Below, in pieces: positions 61,493 to 64,000 of a stretch of 64,000 nucleotides of DNA (positions are counted from its first letter, which is position 1; every line of letters starts with the position of its first letter). Source of the stretch: Alteromonas stellipolaris (GTDB lineage Bacteria > Pseudomonadota > Gammaproteobacteria > Enterobacterales > Alteromonadaceae). The notes beneath the pieces were generated by a model that made no database searches, was not told the origin of the DNA, and saw nothing but the letters and a program-made list of their open reading frames with translations. Made by a program: the position numbers and the translations under genes. The stretch is taken from assembly GCF_001562115.1 (NCBI RefSeq), contig NZ_CP013927.1, positions 124,001-188,000 on the forward strand. The letters are read 5' to 3'.

Positions 61493-63540
61493 TATTGACA
61501 CCCTCCTGCTGCAACACATGAGTTCCAATCACTTTGAATATCTTTTGCAAGGATGTAGTTATCATTCACTGATGAACTTGAAGTGGTGAAGTTTGTTCCG
61601 GTGAAAGTGCCCCCCACAAAGCTATCTGCAATGATTTTGGAGAAATCACCATTAGTACCATTGACGGTACTCGCATTGAGTGTGGTGAACGTACCAGTTG
61701 ACCCATTCAAGGTATTCGCGGTTACGGTGGTAAATGAACCGGTATCGGCTTCTAATGAGTCACTGGTCACATTACCTGATACGGTCATAGATGACGCTGA
61801 TGCATTTCCTAGCGTTGATTTAGAAGCGGTGAGATTCGTCGTTGTCGTGGTGCCAGAGACAGTTGCCGTAGTAATGTTCGCGGTACTCGCTGTCAAAGTG
61901 CCTGATACCGTCAATTCCCCTACTGCCATTTGAGCCGCTGTAAGATCATCTGTATCAATCGCAGGTGCTTCTACATAGGTAAAATAACCGTTCGAGGCGG
62001 TTAAATTGTTTGTTGATAGTGAGTCAAAGCTTCCCGTGTCGTAAGACAGTGATTCAATATCAGCGTTTTCAATCTCAGCAGAGTCAACGGTGGCGTTATC
62101 GAAAGTGGCGTTGGTGAAATCGATAGTCGTTCCTGATGCGCTATTAGCATTCGCGGTAACAAAGTCAAAGTTTGTTCCACTAGCATTCGTAGTCACTACG
62201 TTAGTAGCATTTAATGTAGTACCAGAAGCCGTGGTAAAACCTAAAGTACCTATGGTTCCTGATGAATAAGTTAAATCGTTACCAGATAATGAAGCTATTT
62301 CACCAGTTGAGGCGTTTATTGAATCTGTAGAAAGCGTATCAGTAACTAATCTATCAACGTCCAAAGACGTTCCCGAGGCAGTGGTGAAATTTAACGTATT
62401 AATCGTACCGGAGTTGTACGCTAAGCTTGAACCTGAAAGTGAGGCGATATAGCCGCTGGTAGCCTCTAATGAGCCGGTAGTTAGCGTATCTGTTGTCAGG
62501 CTATTCACATCGAGGGAATTTCCCGATGCATTCGTAAACGTCAATGAGTCGATTGTGCCTGAAGTGTAGTTCAGACTATCTCCAGATAAACTTTCGATGT
62601 AGCCAGTTGTTGCGTCTAGGTTATCAACGGTGAATGATTCCGCTGTTAGGTCGACAACATCTAGCGCTTCACCAGTGGCCGTTTTAAACGTCAACGATTC
62701 TATATCTGATGTCGTAAAGTTTAATGTGGTAGAAGTTAGTTCATCAATCGTTCCACTGTCGGCATACAGGTCTGAGAACGTCCCATTGTCGGCATTAAAC
62801 TCCCCTACCCCAGTGATATCACCACCGGATAAAGAAAGATCCCCATCGACGGTTGTATCGCCAGTTAAAGTGAAAGTTTCTGCATCAACGGTAATACCTG
62901 TCGATGTTGACGCAATTGTCCCATTTTCAAACGTAATAGAATCCGTAACCGTCATTTGGTCAGTGGTGATTTCATTTATCACTGCCGTTGTAAAGTCAGC
63001 ACTGGTGGCCGTAATAGTCCCAATGTTGCTGATATCATTACCGTTTGCATCAATATCTGTTTCTAAAGTATTGAGTTCTTCTTGCCCATCAACAGCGACC
63101 CGATACAAGTATTGACTAGCTACCGTTTCTAGTAAGGGAATAGCTTCTTGGGTTGTTATCGTTGTGCCTGAACGAGTTGAATTTCCTATCGTTCGATTTA
63201 ATAAATAGGCAGACTTACTATCCTTTGTTTCAACCGATACAACATAACCATTAGTAGCCTCAGTGCCGGTATATGTTGTGTTCCAAGGACTAACCTCATT
63301 ACCTGTGTAGAAACCATCTGAAACAAGTTCATCAATAGACGTAGGAGCACGGTGATTTTGGGTGTAAAAGGCTTTATATGCTTGCTGTATTGCTTCGATA
63401 TCGGCTTGCGCAGACTCAGCATCCACTGAAGCATTTTGACTTTGGATCATCTTCGCAGCGCCCACCGCTATTAACGAGGAAATGGCAACTGCTACGAGTG
63501 TTTCAATTAATGTAAAACCTTTATTCTTCGAGTTATTCAT
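61492..63540 (-). CDS. Long pilin-like repeat protein with class III-type prepilin signal
   Basis: 682 residues from the ATG at 63540 (GAAGGA upstream). The N-terminus NNSKNKG|FTLIETLVAVAISSLI is a classical prepilin peptidase site followed by the pilin helix. A head of pseudopilin type (IEAIQQAYKAFYTQNHRAPTSIDELV) resembles PilV/GspG. Residues about 160-640 are Ser/Thr/Gly/Asp-rich repeats, including three clear units of about 50 residues at 300-450. The end has FVGGTFTGTNF, then a Cys pair (WNSCVAAGGC). It lies 18 bases after the upstream pilin gene stop and overlaps the downstream gene. Confidence 0.8.
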   Translation of the reverse strand: MNNSKNKGFTLIETLVAVAISSLIAVGAAKMIQSQNASVDAESAQADIEAIQQAYKAFYTQNHRAPTSIDELVSDGFYTGNEVSPWNTTYTGTEATNGYVVSVETKDSKSAYLLNRTIGNSTRSGTTITTQEAIPLLETVASQYLYRVAVDGQEELNTLETDIDANGNDISNIGTITATSADFTTAVINEITTDQMTVTDSITFENGTIASTSTGITVDAETFTLTGDTTVDGDLSLSGGDITGVGEFNADNGTFSDLYADSGTIDELTSTTLNFTTSDIESLTFKTATGEALDVVDLTAESFTVDNLDATTGYIESLSGDSLNYTSGTIDSLTFTNASGNSLDVNSLTTDTLTTGSLEATSGYIASLSGSSLAYNSGTINTLNFTTASGTSLDVDRLVTDTLSTDSINASTGEIASLSGNDLTYSSGTIGTLGFTTASGTTLNATNVVTTNASGTNFDFVTANANSASGTTIDFTNATFDNATVDSAEIENADIESLSYDTGSFDSLSTNNLTASNGYFTYVEAPAIDTDDLTAAQMAVGELTVSGTLTASTANITTATVSGTTTTTNLTASKSTLGNASASSMTVSGNVTSDSLEADTGSFTTVTANTLNGSTGTFTTLNASTVNGTNGDFSKIIADSFVGGTFTGTNFTTSSSSVNDNYILAKDIQSDWNSCVAAGGCQ
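62200..62650 (-). repeat. Three tandem coding repeats of about 150 bp
   Basis: Each unit encodes A-T-x-G-x-I-x-S-L-S-G-x-x-L-x-Y and then S-G-T-I-x-x-L-x-F-T-x-A-S-G-x-x-L. Conservation is higher than between more distant parts of the gene, indicating later duplication or exchange. Confidence 0.75.
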
Positions 63541-63558
63541 CACTTTATCCTTCAACAT

Positions 63559-64000
63559 TCAGCATTGTTCGTTGTCAAAAATTTCACGTGATTGCTGTGC
63601 GTTAATCACTGTCGTATCGTAATTGATGTTTATCGGGTATTTGCCATACAGTACTTGAGTACCTTGCTTTTCGAACGGGTAATGACTAGAGCGCACTAAT
63701 GAATCAATGAGGTAGGCGTAGTCAGATTTAAACTCAAACTCAACTACCCCATAAGGGCTATCGTTTTCTAGGTTTATCTGAAAGCTCATGCTATTGGTAT
63801 ACTGGTTATCCACCAGCGATTCGGACTGTAAATAGCCTTCGTATACTAAGTCACTGATAGAAAGTGTCGTGCTGGAACTAAGTACATTACAGTTTGCTTT
63901 GTAATAGGACTTAACTGCACTGGTTGTTAATAGGTAGGCATTTTCGATAGTTTGTATGCGGTTTCCCATTAGCAAAGACGGGAGCTTTTGATAAGCTATA
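63559..64000 (-). CDS. Pilin-like protein, 3' part of gene
   Basis: The frame is open to the window edge (more than 146 residues). The visible part starts inside a helix (YQKLPSLLMGNRIQTIENAYLLTTSAVKSYYKANC) like the post-membrane helix of minor pilins, continues with a beta region (TTLSISDLVYEGYLQ, SPYGVVEFEFKSDYAYLIDSL) and ends in a Cys (FDNEQC). It stands 18 bases before the start of the next pilin-like gene, so all belong to one operon that starts outside the window. Confidence 0.65.
   Translation of the reverse strand, partial: IAYQKLPSLLMGNRIQTIENAYLLTTSAVKSYYKANCNVLSSSTTLSISDLVYEGYLQSESLVDNQYTNSMSFQINLENDSPYGVVEFEFKSDYAYLIDSLVRSSHYPFEKQGTQVLYGKYPININYDTTVINAQQSREIFDNEQC

Noticed and set aside
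58295..63540. CRISPR-like or shufflon-like repeats in the pilin genes
   Set aside because: The repeats are diverged coding repeats of about 150 bp without constant short repeats and unique spacers. No inverted 19-bp recombination sites or nearby shufflon recombinase were seen.

Overview
The window reads as DNA from a marine gammaproteobacterium, most likely of the order Alteromonadales. The evidence is moderate-to-low G+C, cop-type copper genes with relatives in Alteromonas and Pseudoalteromonas, GlyGly-CTERM protein tails and a type IV pilin apparatus. No rRNA, tRNA or CRISPR array was seen. The exact genus cannot be fixed from sequence alone.

Region 1 (1-20.1 kb) is a copper-handling island. 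On the plus strand a MerR-type regulator with a textbook 19-bp-spacer operator promoter (1136-1166) leads an operon of a Cu(I) P-type ATPase, a membrane-anchored cupredoxin, a YHS protein, a DUF5676 membrane protein, an ICMT-like methyltransferase and a small HMA-like protein. A Met/His-rich periplasmic protein, a formyltransferase homologue and several broken genes follow. On the minus strand a second operon encodes a CopA multicopper oxidase, CopB, an ion-channel-like protein, a DUF305 protein and a glutaredoxin-membrane fusion. Four copies of GTAAT-N6-GTAAT with an exact 11-bp period precede island genes and look like sites for one OmpR/PhoB-type response regulator that is not in the window. 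The island is scarred: IS3 and IS6 remnants, a frameshifted outer-membrane protein (8-bp tandem duplication), a persulfide dioxygenase-rhodanese gene with an internal deletion, and half of a DMT transporter.

Region 2 (20.1-30.5 kb) is a mobile-DNA junction. It holds a tyrosine recombinase preceded by a perfect 36-bp hairpin, a frameshifted HNH-like gene, a PAS protein and an HU protein. Next comes a two-gene cassette (ribbon-helix-helix regulator plus PD-(D/E)XK nuclease-like protein) bracketed by two 34-bp hairpins with identical loops. A tnpA-only Tn3-family transposon with 43-bp perfect inverted repeats follows. It is interrupted by an ISAs1-family IS with a 10-bp target duplication, and on its right it abuts the tail of a umuC gene whose front part is missing.

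Region 3 (30.5-64 kb) looks like the backbone and cargo of a plasmid or integrative element. It includes a Tus-like replication terminator protein, a DUF1173 protein, a TcpQ/PilL-like lipoprotein, a secreted DNA/RNA nuclease, XRE regulators, a UvrD-type helicase, a HigBA toxin-antitoxin pair, and a cluster of defence-like genes (AbiEi-like/Fic fusion, DUF4365 nuclease-like protein, membrane coiled-coil protein). The last 10 kb is the most unusual part: a minus-strand series of pilin-like genes. Two encode giant proteins of about 680 and 1065 residues that share about 50-residue repeats. They are followed by a secreted metzincin protease with Calx-beta domains and by a paralogue whose catalytic glutamate is lost. 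I propose this as a surface fibre/adhesin system with a paired protease and pseudoprotease.
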